DNA from: Brasenia schreberi
Taxonomy: Eukaryota > Streptophyta > Magnoliopsida > Nymphaeales > Cabombaceae
Direction of reading: 5' to 3'
Assembly: GCA_036023115.1 (NCBI GenBank)
Contig: JAYKKT010000086.1
Span: 12,849,501 to 12,913,500 of the forward strand
DNA: 64,000 nucleotides
The stretch's first letter is position 1. Every line of letters starts with the position of its first letter. Shown one piece after another: positions 36,401 to 43,929 of the stretch. The position numbers and the translations under genes were made by a program. The notes under the pieces are model-generated. The model had not been told where the DNA came from and searched no databases. It was given only the letters and a program-made list of their open reading frames with translations.

Positions 36401-39400
36401 TGAAGGGACTATCGACAATATTATCAACTATGAACAATATTAATGTTTGATAAATGAAATGAACATATACCTGATAAATTATAGATCTTCACTATCAATA
36501 ATATTATCAACTGATCAGTGAGTTCCATATTAAGGGTATGCAAATCTTGGTTGTCATCTAAGTGATATTCCTCCGAGTTTGCATCCCAATATTTTGATGC
36601 TCCTTCACTTCAATATATTCAAATAAATAACAATAAAAGATCAAATATAATTATCATAATTAATAGAAAAGAAAATAATTTTGAAAGATTAGTAATTAGT
36701 TGTTTGTACTCAACATTAGATCGTGAAACCAATCTTAAATTTGAATGGACATAAACCAAGTCTTCAGTGCGACTACTTGAGAGATTGTTCCTTTTGATAT
36801 TGTGAATTTGAGAATATATACTCCAATTCCTTTCACAACAAGATGAAGTAGCAGGTTGAGATAATAATTTTAAAGCAAGCTTTTAAAGAAGAGGCATCTC
36901 AAATCCATAACATGCCCACCAATCTAGTGGATCTTGATAATCCCTTGCTTCTATTGCTTCTAGTGAATCAAGTCTGGCACAAGAAAACTTTTCATATGCA
37001 TAATTTACTTGCCTAAGTAGGTATGAGTCACAATAAATCCTTCCCAAACACATTTATTTCAGGATCTTGATTAGGAGGACTACGCCCAATGCTCTCTTAC
37101 AACCATTTCTTCCCATAATATCTTGGATTTAAAGAATGTGCTAAACAATGCAAGGGAGTATTGCTTTTGTCTCATCTTAAAACTAATATAGAATGAATAT
37201 GATCATAAAACGATGATATCTCATGAAGTTCTTTTCCCTCGTGCTTCAAAATTATTGACTCAACTTTTTCAATCATGGTATCCCATATTTCATAAACTTT
37301 ATGAAGCATTGGTTCATCTTTATCAACTTTAGTCTTCACTTTTTACGCCCTTGCTTGATCTTCAATCTTGTTACCATGGTATGAATCTCAGCTTGGATCA
37401 GTAACCATCTTAACCAATAATGTCTTGATTGTGTTGAATCTTTTTACCATCACAATCAAAGAAGAAAAACGTGTTTTTACAACCTTTAACAACTTTAAAT
37501 GAGAATGCTTATTGAATATGGCAGAAATTAAATGGTAATTCATTACAAAATTCTTTATTTTTATACAATTTGTTGCCATATCTTTAATCCATGAACAAAT
37601 TCATATGCACGAAAATTATCTTTATCTTCTGATGGCTTAAATATACGAGAAAGAGCCAAATTTAAATTGTGAGTTACATAAGGTGTCCAAAAAAATTATG
37701 GATAATCACATTCCAAACTTAACCCTGCACTTTTAGAATTAGTTGCATTATCAGTGATTATTTGTACAACATTATATGGTTCAACACTCTTAATAACTTC
37801 TACAAATAAATCTTTCAAGTAGCTTGCAGTTTTAATTTCTCTAGACTTCAAAAATATTGGCTCACTAATTGAGTAAGCAATGAAATTAATGAGTGGACGC
37901 CTTTGAATATCACTCCATCCATCAAAAATAATAGAAACACCATTAGTTTCCCATAAAAACTTCTTTTGTTCTAAAAGTCTTTCAATATTGGCTTTTTCTT
38001 CTTTAAGAATCATGGTTCGTAATTTTTCTGAATTTGGAGGAACATAACCATGTAAATTACAATTAGTCAATGAAGTGACAAGATCTTTCCAATATGGATT
38101 TATTGCTACATTAAAAGGAAGTGAACTTGAAAAGAAAAATCTTCCAACCTTTCTATCCATCTCCTCCCTTCCAATTACATTAGATAATTTTTCAATTGCT
38201 CCTCCTTTAAAACCTTTAAACTCACTTTGCATTAACTTTCTTTTTTTTCTACATCTTCTTTGTATCCACCAAATAATGGAATATTTATTCCTTTCTCACT
38301 CCTTTCGTTCTTCTTTTCATACTCATCTTGCTTTTTCATTAATTGTCTTCTTAAATCCTCATCCACATTCGGACATGCTCTTATACCATTTTTTGATAAT
38401 GTTAAAATATGTGCCTTCACTCTAGTATACGATCCTGTAAAACTAAAACAACAACAACTAAGCCTTTTCCCATACTAGACGGGGTCGGCTACATGGATTC
38501 TTTGTTTCCACAGATCCCTATCTTGTGCCATGTTAGCAGTTAACTCCCAATAAGCTAGATCGTTCTTTATTGTTTCTTTCCAACACTTTTGTGGTTGTCC
38601 TCTACCTCTTTTAATACTTTCCAAATTTAGTTTTTCTAACCTTCTTACAGGTTCTTCTTTTGATCTTCTTTCTATATGTCCAAACCATCTTAAACGATGT
38701 TCTCTCATTTTATCCGCTATTGGTGCCACTCCTACTTTGTTTCTAATAACCTCATTATGTATACGGTCTTTTCTTGTACGACCACTCATCCATCTCAACA
38801 TCTTCATTTCTGTCACAAACATCTTTTGTACATGTTGATGATTCGATCCTTTAAAACTAATGTTGCAAAATTTACACATAAAATGTGTATTACCTCCACC
38901 ACCTTCATATGATTCTCCCCCTTATACGTACATCCATAATGGTGAATCTTCACGAGATGTTGAAATTAAAGGTTTTATAACTTTTGTTGTTGATCCTGAA
39001 CTTGAAGGAAGACTTCAACCAGAACTCCCAGTAGGGCCAGTACCAATTGATACTCATTTTCCTTTTCTATTGTCGGTCATTTTTAGGATCAACTCAATTC
39101 ACAATTTCACAATCTAATTGAAAAACAAAATATCAAAAACAACAAATAGGAGATGGAGTGAGTCAAAGTCAGTAACATTGATATATAATTAAATAATTGA
39201 CAATTTTTGAAGAATATATCATGCTCATAGTGAATGGATAAAGAAATTCAACAGGAAACAACAAATGGATATAACTATAGGTAGATTGAAGGCATGGTTA
39301 AGTGCACCCTGTAATTTGATGCACTCTGATCTATCTATTAATTTGTTGAATAAAATGTCATAGAACATAAAAACTATAGTTTTTACTTCCTTAGAAACAG

Positions 39401-42400
39401 TAACAAACTAAAGGGATTTGATCTCCACATAAAATGGTAAAGTTATTTCACTTGATTTAATACAACAACAACAACAACTAAGCCTTTTCTCATACTAGAT
39501 GGGGTTGGCTACATGGATTCTTTGTTTCCATTTGAGTTGATTTAATAAGGAAAATAAAATTTTGAAAATTCTTTCAACTGGAAAGTGAAAAAATATGTCC
39601 TCAGCTCAACATGGATTAATTACCAGATGAGCGATTGAGCACAATGCCACAAGTCATAAGCCACAACTTGAAATGCATAAACGTTTAATATAATATTTCA
39701 GTCACAAAGTTGTGAATGACATCTATAAGCATTTCCTGGATTCTAATTCTCAGTCTACTTGAATAATCAGAGCCAGATAAAAAAATCATTGCTCTTTCTC
39801 TTATACCACATTGGCATTTTGACTTTAACGAGAAGGAACGTGTTTTAACGTTTATTTCAACATAGGGCTTCCTCTGTCAAGTAAGAGGACGATGGAAGAA
39901 TGTGAAGTCTATGGTCGAGAATATGTAATTACCATCAAAAAAATACAAGTCCCCAAAAATTACAAGTGAGAATACACGTTGACCGCAGCAACGTGAAAGG
40001 AGGGAGAAGGGCTGCAGCGTGAGAGAAGGGAGAGAGAAAGTCGTGGGTGGATGGAGCATGAGAAGGCAGTCGAGCCTCTTAAAAATCTGCTCTAATAACA
40101 GGACAAACGTGACCTCGGACACGTTGACCGTGTCGACAATACACAACACCGTGTCGATGTCGGTGTCGCACCCGTGTCGACGCCGATACCCCACCTCCTA
40201 GAGGTGTCAGTGTGACATTGCCCCTAATAGCCAAGCACTTTTTTGCTACATGATCAACTTGACCTTTTCAAATGTTCCATTAGATGTGTCCTTTAGCTTA
40301 TATAACCACAACTATATTTTTTAAAATGATAATCTACGACGTGTTTGATCTATCATGGGAGTAGGACTGACTGCTGGGACCAACAAAGTTCTACTAGATT
40401 TGTCATAATGCACTTTTCTTTTAATACAATATGTACTTTAACTTTTCAAGTGTTCCACTAGATCTTCGCATAATCTTAGATGCCAACTTACAACCATCAA
40501 AGTTCTTTACTTCAAGCTGCTCACAAATCTTCGAAGTTCTGTGCTCATGTATAGTTTTGTCTTTCCTTTCCTAGCTCATATCAATTTGAGATCTTTAAAA
40601 GCTTTATTCGTGTATGTTCATCAGAAATTCAACATTTAGCAAAGATACTTCATAAGCACAAAGAGAAGTTTCATATGAAATATATGCTTCTACAAAGTGT
40701 CTATTCACTTCTCTTTTGTAACCGCTCCTTACTGCTGCTTCTTTTTATCTTTTAGTGTGCACATCTTATCCCTGAATGGCAATTTGGGTGATAATTGCTT
40801 CATTCAACCAACACTTTTTCTTGTTTTGTTTGGTTACAGAGAACTGTTCTTTGCAAATATACTTATAATATGCTAATTCGAAACAAGTCCTCTCCAAGAA
40901 ACAACTAATATGTATACAATCAACTATGCAAACAAAGACTCCAATTCAATAGTGTATGTTTGTACTATAGCAGTCTCTGCAAACTTCTCAGAATCCTCAG
41001 TCTTTCTATGCAATGGTACGAAATAGCCTCCGAGGCTGTTCTAAAAAAATGCAGATTTGGAAACAAAACTCCATTTGATCTCCTAAAAGTTGAACATTTC
41101 CTGAGTTGGAAAAATGTTTGGTTATGGTTTATACCATGTTCACATGACATGAGAAAAATATGGATGGCCCTTACCGAGAGCCACGCATTTAAACCAACAT
41201 GCTTTCACTTGCATACTTATGAGATAGTACCTTGTCAAATAGATTGCCTCAGGAACTTCAACTGAACCCGAGAATCTACACACAAATTTTAGTATATTCT
41301 CTTGACCTTTTGATAAATAAGAATTGCAGAGAGTCAAAGTGGTTTCAGCAATTGGCGGATAATCTGAAGATGGAACTACAACAACAACAACAACAACTAA
41401 GCCTTTTCCCATACTAGACGGGGTCGGCTACATGGATTCTTTGTTTCCACAGATCCCTATTGTGTGCCATGTTAGCAGTTAACTCCCAATAAGCTAGATC
41501 ATCCTTTATTGTTTCTTTCCAACACTTTTGTGGTCATCCTCTACCTCTTTTAATACTTTCCAAATTTAGTTTTTCTAACCTTCTTACAGGTTCTTCTTTT
41601 GATCTTCTCTCTATATGTTCAAACCATCTTAAACGATGTTCTCTCATTTTATCCTCTATTGGTGTCACTCCAAATTTATTTCTAATAACCTCATTATGTA
41701 TACGGTCTTTTCTTATATGACCACTCATCCATCTCAACATCTTCATTTCTGAAGATGGAACTCTTACTCCTAAATTAATGGGCTCAATGATCTCTATCAG
41801 CACCAAGGGAAAAAAGGTCATTCAAGACGTAGACTGTAGATCAACTTCAGGGTATAAGATTTCATCGTCCCAATAAGGCACCAACCTTAGAACCTCAAAG
41901 ACGAAACTCCACCCATCCCCGGCACATCCACTTATTGTTTATGTACAAATCATAGAAGGTGTACCAGTTGCTATTCTTTAAAAGAAGCAAATTCGAAGAG
42001 CATCCCCAAGTAATAAAATCCAAGTTGCCATTTTTACCCTTTTCACCGGGAATCAACAGAATATACAGTCATGATCATGGAAGGAGGACTATGCACATGA
42101 ATTTACTTTTTCAAACACATTAAGTTGAATGCCAGTAACTTGGATCTCACCATCATCATCAGTTGGAAGTCTGCTGCGAAGATACTTCAGTAACGCTGGA
42201 GTTGGCCCAGATATCAAAGTGCTGAATCCGAATACACTTAGATTATCCATGAACATTATTGAAATCTACAGTAAGCACGGAAGTGCATGACCATTATATC
42301 ACCTTCTCAGACTTCGGAAAGGATTTCCTGTGAGCAAAAGCTTTCTCAAAGTTGTCATTGTCCCTACATGATATCGAAATCAGCTTCAATTACACAAGAA

Positions 42401-43072
42401 ATTAATATAAGAAGAGTTTTTAACAAACAGGAATTATTCACTGAATCACACTGTTTAAGACAAATAGTGACTATAAACCAGATTCGGCAATTAAGAACCG
42501 TATCACATATTTCTCCTTTAAAATGCATTTTAGAATAATAAAAGATGAACGGTAAGGTAATGACAAGACGCTAAGCAGAAGTGGCACAAGCATCATTTAG
42601 TTGATGTTGTAACAGTAACTGCATGATGATGAAAGAAATGATCTGAATAAAAGAATTATGAAATAAGGGAAATATCATGTATTTGTGAAATTATTTGATG
42701 TAACTGTTCCATGCTTCTTGCAATGCAAAGGTGACTTTCTTTGATGGCATTGACACGGAAGATCAACTAAGAGATTGCCTTTTATTTCTATACTTGTTCC
42801 ACACTGAAACTCTTTTGGTGTGACCACAAATGTAATCTTATAGTCACAATCATCAAATTTATTATCTCCTTTCCTGGGCATCATTCTCTTCCTGAAAGTT
42901 TGAAGTAAGCTCAAGAAGAGGTTCTTCATATATAATTTCATAAAGGCAAATTTTGCATTAATGATGAAACATAATCCATACCAATTTGAGGTGGTAGTCC
43001 AGACAAAGAGTTATTTGACAAGTCTAGGACTGACAGATGGAGATTGCAGGCCTCCACAGGATACTCCTTGAG
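14635..43072 (-). CDS. LRRC40-like leucine-rich repeat protein gene, five internal exons, one 27-kb intron
   Basis: Five exons on the minus strand (91, 61, 71, 74 and 138 bp; 435 bp, 145 codons) join with no stop. Every junction is phase-consistent: CAAATTG/GG, AGAAG/C, GATG/CA, AAAG/GAG. All have GT donors and AG acceptors. The product shows LRR cores [15 protein letters not shown] and [15 protein letters not shown], a [18 protein letters not shown] segment and [14 protein letters not shown] recognise this arrangement from plant LRRC40-like proteins (Arabidopsis At3g15410 type); their molecular role is not established. The N-terminal and C-terminal repeats are not in the window, so flanking introns must be very long or the gene is broken. 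Open, in-phase exons on both sides of the transposon-filled intron argue for a gene that is or recently was functional. Expression cannot be judged from sequence. Confidence 0.8.
14857..14930 (-). CDS. LRR gene exon d (downstream lip of the giant intron)
   Basis: Acceptor TTCTTTGTAG, donor GTTGGT. Encodes [20 protein letters not shown] then SLSSK. The linker between the two halves of the LRR protein is where family members vary, but [13 protein letters not shown] is conserved in type. Confidence 0.85.
14931..15805. other. Intron sequence without recognisable features
   Basis: AT-rich, no coding-like frame, no terminal repeats noticed. Lies between LRR exon d and the first LINE inside the giant intron. 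Confidence 0.6.
15811..17870 (-). mobile_element. RTE-type LINE (L3), decayed but long
   Basis: The (CAA)n tail is at 15811-15822, followed by the conserved AACTAAGCCTTTTTCCCAT end. Minus-strand remains include [20 protein letters not shown] and [16 protein letters not shown] (about 16780-16640), the RT linker and, unlike most copies here, upstream sequence through [10 protein letters not shown] and [16 protein letters not shown] (about 17640-17540) to the end of the endonuclease domain ([11 protein letters not shown], about 17770). Numerous stops and indels; older than L2, L5 and L6. Confidence 0.85.
17937..18336 (+). repeat. Probable solo LTR of a Copia family
   Basis: Starts near TGATAGGATCC and contains a TATA-like CCTATATAAAG (about 18081-18091). 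It resembles 23721-24062, the 3' LTR of the Copia at 21061: both have CTAGCTGTTGG, a TATA box, two GGCT...AAGGCTTTGTG-like blocks and CATTGAAGC near the end. An internal duplication (CACTTGGCTATAACC at two places, about 50 bases apart) is present. No internal coding region adjoins it, hence solo LTR. Boundaries approximate. Confidence 0.5.
18337..20243 (-). mobile_element. RTE-type LINE (L4)
   Basis: The 3' tail (ACACAACAACAACTAAGCC) is at about 18337. On the minus strand: RT ([41 protein letters not shown]; 19665-19190), FADD box (about 19110), and the end of the endonuclease domain ([16 protein letters not shown], about 20230-20180). The linker between endonuclease and RT is shortened near 20120. 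Stops occur near 19860, 19190 and in the C-terminus. The element is cut at 20244 by the LTR of the next Copia. Confidence 0.88.
20244..20569 (-). repeat. Copia-4 3' LTR
   Basis: Plus-strand ends TGTTGATTTGAC (20244) and CTTCACAACA (20569). On the minus strand it is preceded by a purine tract TTGAGGGGGCG and by the RNase H end, the expected order for a 3' LTR. It interrupts LINE L4. Confidence 0.75.
20570..21060 (-). pseudogene. Copia-4 RNase H fragment
   Basis: Minus-strand frame 20939-20721 reads [20 protein letters not shown], then [13 protein letters not shown] and [16 protein letters not shown], the Copia RNase H core. The rest of the polyprotein is missing: the fragment stops at 21060 against a Copia on the other strand. 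A 20-bp direct repeat (20983-21002 and 21041-21060) marks the junction. Confidence 0.82.
21061..23720 (+). pseudogene. Copia-5 (+): integrase, RT and RNase H, broken
   Basis: Reads gag-pre-integrase region (about 21080-21330), integrase ([40 protein letters not shown]; 21491-21826) and RT ([18 protein letters not shown] about 22390, [13 protein letters not shown] about 22510, [12 protein letters not shown] about 22627). The catalytic box is LLLYINDII (about 22765) instead of YVDD. Then [29 protein letters not shown] and RNase H to about 23700. The C-terminal region contains an exact short tandem duplication (TTCTCTTATATCATTAAAAT, twice, 23290-23370). Stops and frameshifts are frequent. 5' LTR, gag and protease are absent. 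Confidence 0.88.
23721..24062 (+). repeat. Copia-5 3' LTR
   Basis: After a purine tract TTTTGAGGGAG the LTR begins TATTAGAAAATG (TG mutated to TA). It carries a TATA-like TTTATAAATACC (23869-23880) and ends near TATGTATACA. Similar in layout to the probable solo LTR at 17937-18336. Confidence 0.65.
24090..26070 (-). pseudogene. hAT-2 transposase remnant (inverted relative of hAT-1)
   Basis: The reverse complement aligns with hAT-1 over nearly its whole length. 26060-25700 matches 1900-2250 (including the MYKK/MYQN helix), 25430-25030 matches 2630-3060 ([31 protein letters not shown]), 25000-24500 matches 9170-9660, and 24310-24090 matches the acidic tail ([14 protein letters not shown]). It lacks the Copia insertion of hAT-1 and so shows the pre-insertion structure. 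It is full of stops. Lies within the giant LRR intron. Confidence 0.75.
26075..26175 (+). mobile_element. Small RTE fragment, internally deleted
   Basis: TTTATTTATATTGGTCATTG corresponds to LFILVID of the RT. It is joined directly to [15 protein letters not shown], which in intact copies lies far downstream ([17 protein letters not shown]). The intervening FADD segment is deleted. Confidence 0.5.
26335..26545 (-). pseudogene. hAT C-terminal dimerisation fragment
   Basis: Minus-strand frame reads [40 protein letters not shown] and [20 protein letters not shown], a match to the dimerisation exon of hAT-A/B. It ends at a probable splice site. It lies upstream of hAT-2 on the same strand but in the wrong order to belong to it, so it is a separate fragment. 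Confidence 0.75.
26550..27185. other. Intron sequence, nothing recognised
   Basis: Short unassigned frames only. Immediately left of the Gypsy LTR the flank reads ACATA, part of its target duplication. Confidence 0.5.
27186..27568 (+). repeat. Gypsy 5' LTR
   Basis: Partner of 29490-29880; shared GGGCTTTCTTGTAATAAACC and CTTCTTTGAGGGAAGAGTCC. The internal region after it begins ACTTTAGTATCAGAACAG, resembling a tRNA-Met primer binding site with mismatches. Confidence 0.88.
27603..28480 (+). pseudogene. Gypsy gag, one frameshift
   Basis: The frame from 27603 (likely start ATG at 27624) reads a charged N-terminus and a predicted coiled coil ([37 protein letters not shown]). The Retrotrans_gag core follows: [20 protein letters not shown] then [21 protein letters not shown] frameshift near 28245 moves the frame to [36 protein letters not shown] and RFFFFLNGL. 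Gag forms the particle that packages the RNA. Downstream [14 protein letters not shown] (about 28660-28700) is a CCHC knuckle with two cysteines lost. Confidence 0.85.
28730..29310 (+). pseudogene. Gypsy retropepsin-like protease region
   Basis: Reads [20 protein letters not shown], then [13 protein letters not shown] where an active protease has DTGATHNFVS (28890-28945). [28 protein letters not shown] and [11 protein letters not shown] follow, ending at a stop at 29310. The stop falls in the catalytic triad region (ACT/GGA replaced by TAG/AGA). RT should follow in a complete Gypsy element but does not. Confidence 0.8.
29490..29880 (+). repeat. Gypsy 3' LTR
   Basis: Begins directly after the purine tract GGTGGAGGAGAA; ends GGACGTGACA at 29880. 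Diverged from the 5' LTR by many substitutions and short indels. Confidence 0.88.
29881..30611. other. Intron sequence with AT microsatellite
   Basis: No gene seen. Contains the pure (AT)n run at 30392-30468 and ends at the CAA tail of the next LINE. Confidence 0.5.
30392..30468. repeat. (AT)n microsatellite, about 77 bp
   Basis: Uninterrupted alternating AT. The Ile-Tyr repeat frame across it on the minus strand is an artefact. Confidence 0.97.
30612..30788 (-). mobile_element. RTE-type LINE (L5), 3' end, split by hAT-A
   Basis: The (CAA)n tail ACAACAACAACAACTAAGCC is followed by the conserved 3' end to the word CTCTACCTCTTTTAAT, where hAT-A is inserted. The element resumes at 34078 with the duplicated octamer. 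Confidence 0.93.
30808..30908. repeat. hAT-A 5' subterminal palindromes and hairpins
   Basis: An 18-bp perfect palindrome CCGTATCGTACGATACGG (30808-30825), an inverted repeat with arms GGGACCCTT and AAGGGTCCC around ATA (30848-30868), and a longer hairpin with arms beginning GAGAGAAACCC (30874-30908). hAT transposases bind short subterminal repeats, so these are candidate binding sites. Confidence 0.85.
31250..33747 (+). pseudogene. hAT-A transposase gene, three exons, with stops
   Basis: Start ATG at 31250 ([20 protein letters not shown]). Exon 1 31250-33077, exon 2 33161-33365, exon 3 33468-33747, with GT-AG introns. Order: BED zinc finger ([20 protein letters not shown]; the second Cys is Tyr here), Ser/Arg linker ([16 protein letters not shown]), DUF659 region with the DGW motif, [40 protein letters not shown], dimerisation domain ([17 protein letters not shown]), and a very acidic tail ending DPDYNL. 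In-frame stops: 31529 (private), 31988, 32054 (the W of MADGW), 33074, and one after NWSVF in exon 2. Without stops the product would be about 770 residues, usual for hAT transposases. It would cut and paste the element; this copy cannot. Confidence 0.92.
33995..34067. repeat. hAT-A 3' subterminal CGATA array
   Basis: Five or more consecutive CGATA pentamers from about 33997, then CGCCCGTATCGTGG and CGATACACGATACAATACG up to the TIR. Same word, opposite orientation, as the 5' subterminal palindromes. Confidence 0.9.
34078..34614 (-). mobile_element. RTE-type LINE (L5), remainder
   Basis: Resumes after hAT-A: minus strand [33 protein letters not shown], then up to MECKFDHLV at about 34590. 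5' end truncated at 34614. A three-base loss near 34170 and other changes break the frame. Confidence 0.93.
34615..34710 (+). mobile_element. Possible RTE 5' leader fragment
   Basis: CATTGTCGGTCCCAAGCCCG then GAGGGTTGTG and AACCAGCGTAAAACTTC resemble the 5' region of plant RTE LINEs as I remember them, in plus orientation. No coding sequence. 34711-35106 holds nothing recognisable. Confidence 0.35.
35107..36283 (-). mobile_element. RTE-type LINE (L6), 5'-truncated but uninterrupted frame
   Basis: The minus-strand frame is open from 36355 to 35132 (407 codons; the first about 24 are flank). It covers the RT from [20 protein letters not shown] through [35 protein letters not shown] and the [11 protein letters not shown] catalytic box, then the C-terminal region ([30 protein letters not shown]) ending HVADPV at 35132. 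The (CAA)n tail is at 35104-35117. It lacks the endonuclease and the N-terminal third of RT, so it is not autonomous, but it has no stop or frameshift, unlike the other copies here. Flanks GGTACAAAAC and AGTACACAAC may be a worn target duplication. Confidence 0.92.
36500..39080 (-). pseudogene. hAT-3 transposase remnant (DUF659/BED type), split by a LINE
   Basis: Start at 39080 (MTDNRKGK). BED finger [11 protein letters not shown] (about 38880-38848) continues after the LINE as [20 protein letters not shown]. Then a Lys/Glu-rich stretch and DUF659 ([56 protein letters not shown]; 38232-37696), a middle part with frameshifts (37579-37130) and the dimerisation domain [48 protein letters not shown] (36935-36740). 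It is a different hAT lineage from hAT-A/B/C; here the DGW tryptophan is intact. TIRs were not identified. Confidence 0.85.
38445..38844 (-). mobile_element. RTE-type LINE 3' fragment (L7) with target duplication
   Basis: Flanks GATCCTGTAAAACTAA and GATCCTTTAAAACTAA (about 38429-38444 and 38845-38860) are a 16-bp duplication with one difference. The insert runs from the CAA tail to NHQHVQKM at its 5' truncation. It splits the BED finger of hAT-3. The frame is open to HVADPV. Confidence 0.93.
39120..39451. other. Intron sequence, nothing recognised
   Basis: AT-rich, no coding-like frame. Confidence 0.5.
39463..39536 (-). mobile_element. RTE-type LINE 3' stub (L8), about 74 bp, with target duplication
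   Basis: Only the CAA tail and the last roughly 60 bases of the element are present, between two copies of TTGATTTAATA (39452-39462 and 39537-39547). The duplication proves insertion by target-primed reverse transcription rather than fragmentation. Confidence 0.93.
39548..41362. other. Intron sequence, mostly featureless
   Basis: 40090-40215 is rich in GTGTCGA/TCGACAC words (for example CCGTGTCGATGTCGGTGTCG), unlike its AT-rich surroundings, and may be a MITE remnant. An open plus frame at 40960-41265 matches nothing I recognise. Confidence 0.4.
41378..41747 (-). mobile_element. RTE-type LINE 3' fragment (L9) with perfect 15-bp target duplication
   Basis: TCTGAAGATGGAACT occurs at 41363-41377 and 41748-41762. 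The insert has a long (CAA)n tail and 5' truncation within [10 protein letters not shown] recent-looking insertion near the upstream lip of the giant LRR intron. Confidence 0.95.
41763..42150. other. Intron sequence next to LRR exon c
   Basis: No feature recognised besides the donor site at the exon boundary (minus GTGAGATCC from 42150). Confidence 0.5.
42151..42221 (-). CDS. LRR gene exon c (upstream lip of the giant intron)
   Basis: Acceptor GATTCAG, donor GTGAGA. Encodes [20 protein letters not shown] then TDDD, ending with one base of an alanine codon that is completed by exon d at 14930. Confidence 0.85.
42303..42363 (-). CDS. LRR gene exon b
   Basis: Acceptor CATGTAG, donor GTGATA. 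Encodes [20 protein letters not shown], an LRR consensus [10 protein letters not shown]. It is separated from exon a by a 618-bp intron and from exon c by an 81-bp intron. Confidence 0.85.
42364..42981 (-). other. 618-bp intron between LRR exons a and b
   Basis: Bounded by donor GTATGG and acceptor CATGTAG. An 88-codon open frame within it (42941-42675) has no LRR motif and no recognisable domain. Confidence 0.7.
42982..43072 (-). CDS. LRR gene exon a (most 5' in window)
   Basis: Acceptor TTTTGCAG before CTCAAGGAG; donor GTATGG. Encodes [20 protein letters not shown] then [10 protein letters not shown], a complete LRR core. Begins in phase 0, as expected after a ...HSNQ exon. The preceding exon was not found between 43073 and 64000. 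Confidence 0.85.
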
Positions 43073-43734
43073 CTGCAAAATAAGATCTTTGCAAATATTA
43101 AGACAAAATATTCTTAAATGATTACAATTAGGAAGAGAGGATTTATCCCAGGTTAATCAACAGAAACACTACCATTCCAACAAAAAAGGGCCAAGCAGAA
43201 GAAAGAGGAGAAGAATCAGTGGAGAAATGGAGGAAATAGAGGCAGCATATGCAGAAGGAGAAACTATGAAGTCCTGCAAAATCGCCTGCTAAGTGAGGCC
43301 TGAGCCTAGTGCGAAGTTTTTTTCTCAAGGAAGAAGAAAACGAAAAAGGAAAGTGTTGGTTACCAAAAGTGACAATAGTGGCTGGCCCATCATTTCTAAA
43401 TTTTTTTTAAAAGTGGTTATAAGAAAATCTGGAAAGAAATATTTGATTTTTTGAAAAAAGGTTATTCCAAATTTTGAATATTAAATGCTAGTTACACATT
43501 ACTTTCCTGATTTTGTGGGAAAGCAAACCAGAAAGGTAGTTATGGAAGATATCTTCCTAATTTGGTGGTAACGATAAGATAAAAAAGAAAGCATTATCTC
43601 CACTATTTTAAGAAAGAAAAAGATGTTAATTGCTGCCCATCATATGCATAAAAAAAGTTGTTACACAAAAAGGAATGATAGAAAATATTGTTCATTTCAG
43701 AGTTTGTGGGTTGTGCTGGAAAAGAAAGGGCCTT
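43073..43734. other. Sequence upstream of LRR exon a
   Basis: Acceptor and short pyrimidine tract at 43073-43095; no upstream LRR exon seen. Otherwise AT-rich with no recognised feature. Confidence 0.4.
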
Positions 43735-43739
43735 GAATG

Positions 43740-43849
43740 CAGAAAAAGAAAGGTGGATGGTTATAGCAGGTGAATGGAATCACACCTCTGGAAAGTGGAG
43801 CAGTAATCCAAACGACAAAGGTATCTAGACAAGTGGAGATTACAAATTC
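43740..43849 (+). pseudogene. Calreticulin gene fragment
   Basis: The plus frame reads KERW, then AGEWNHTSGKWSSNPNDKGI, a stop (TAG 43826-43828, where calreticulin has Gln), then TSGDYKF. This is the conserved N-domain stretch of plant calreticulin, the ER lectin chaperone (family sequence AGEWNHTSGKW...NDKGIQTSEDY). A few residues are missing before AGEW. No signal peptide, P-domain or HDEL tail is nearby, so it is a fragment. It sits in the upstream LRR intron, on the opposite strand. Confidence 0.75.
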
Positions 43850-43929
43850 TCTACTCGATGGTGGGAGATTGGACTATGCAACTGATGTCAGTGTGCTGCC
43901 TAGATCCAGAGATTTTCTTCTAGGAAATG

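Noticed and set aside
38860..39117. 85-codon plus-strand frame rich in Pro
   Set aside because: It overlaps on the opposite strand the N-terminal region of hAT-3, which explains the sequence better.
40960..41265. 101-codon plus-strand frame
   Set aside because: No recognisable domain, no homology I can name, within intron-like sequence.
42675..42941. 88-codon minus-strand frame as an extra LRR exon
   Set aside because: No LRR motif, and exons a and b already join in phase without it.
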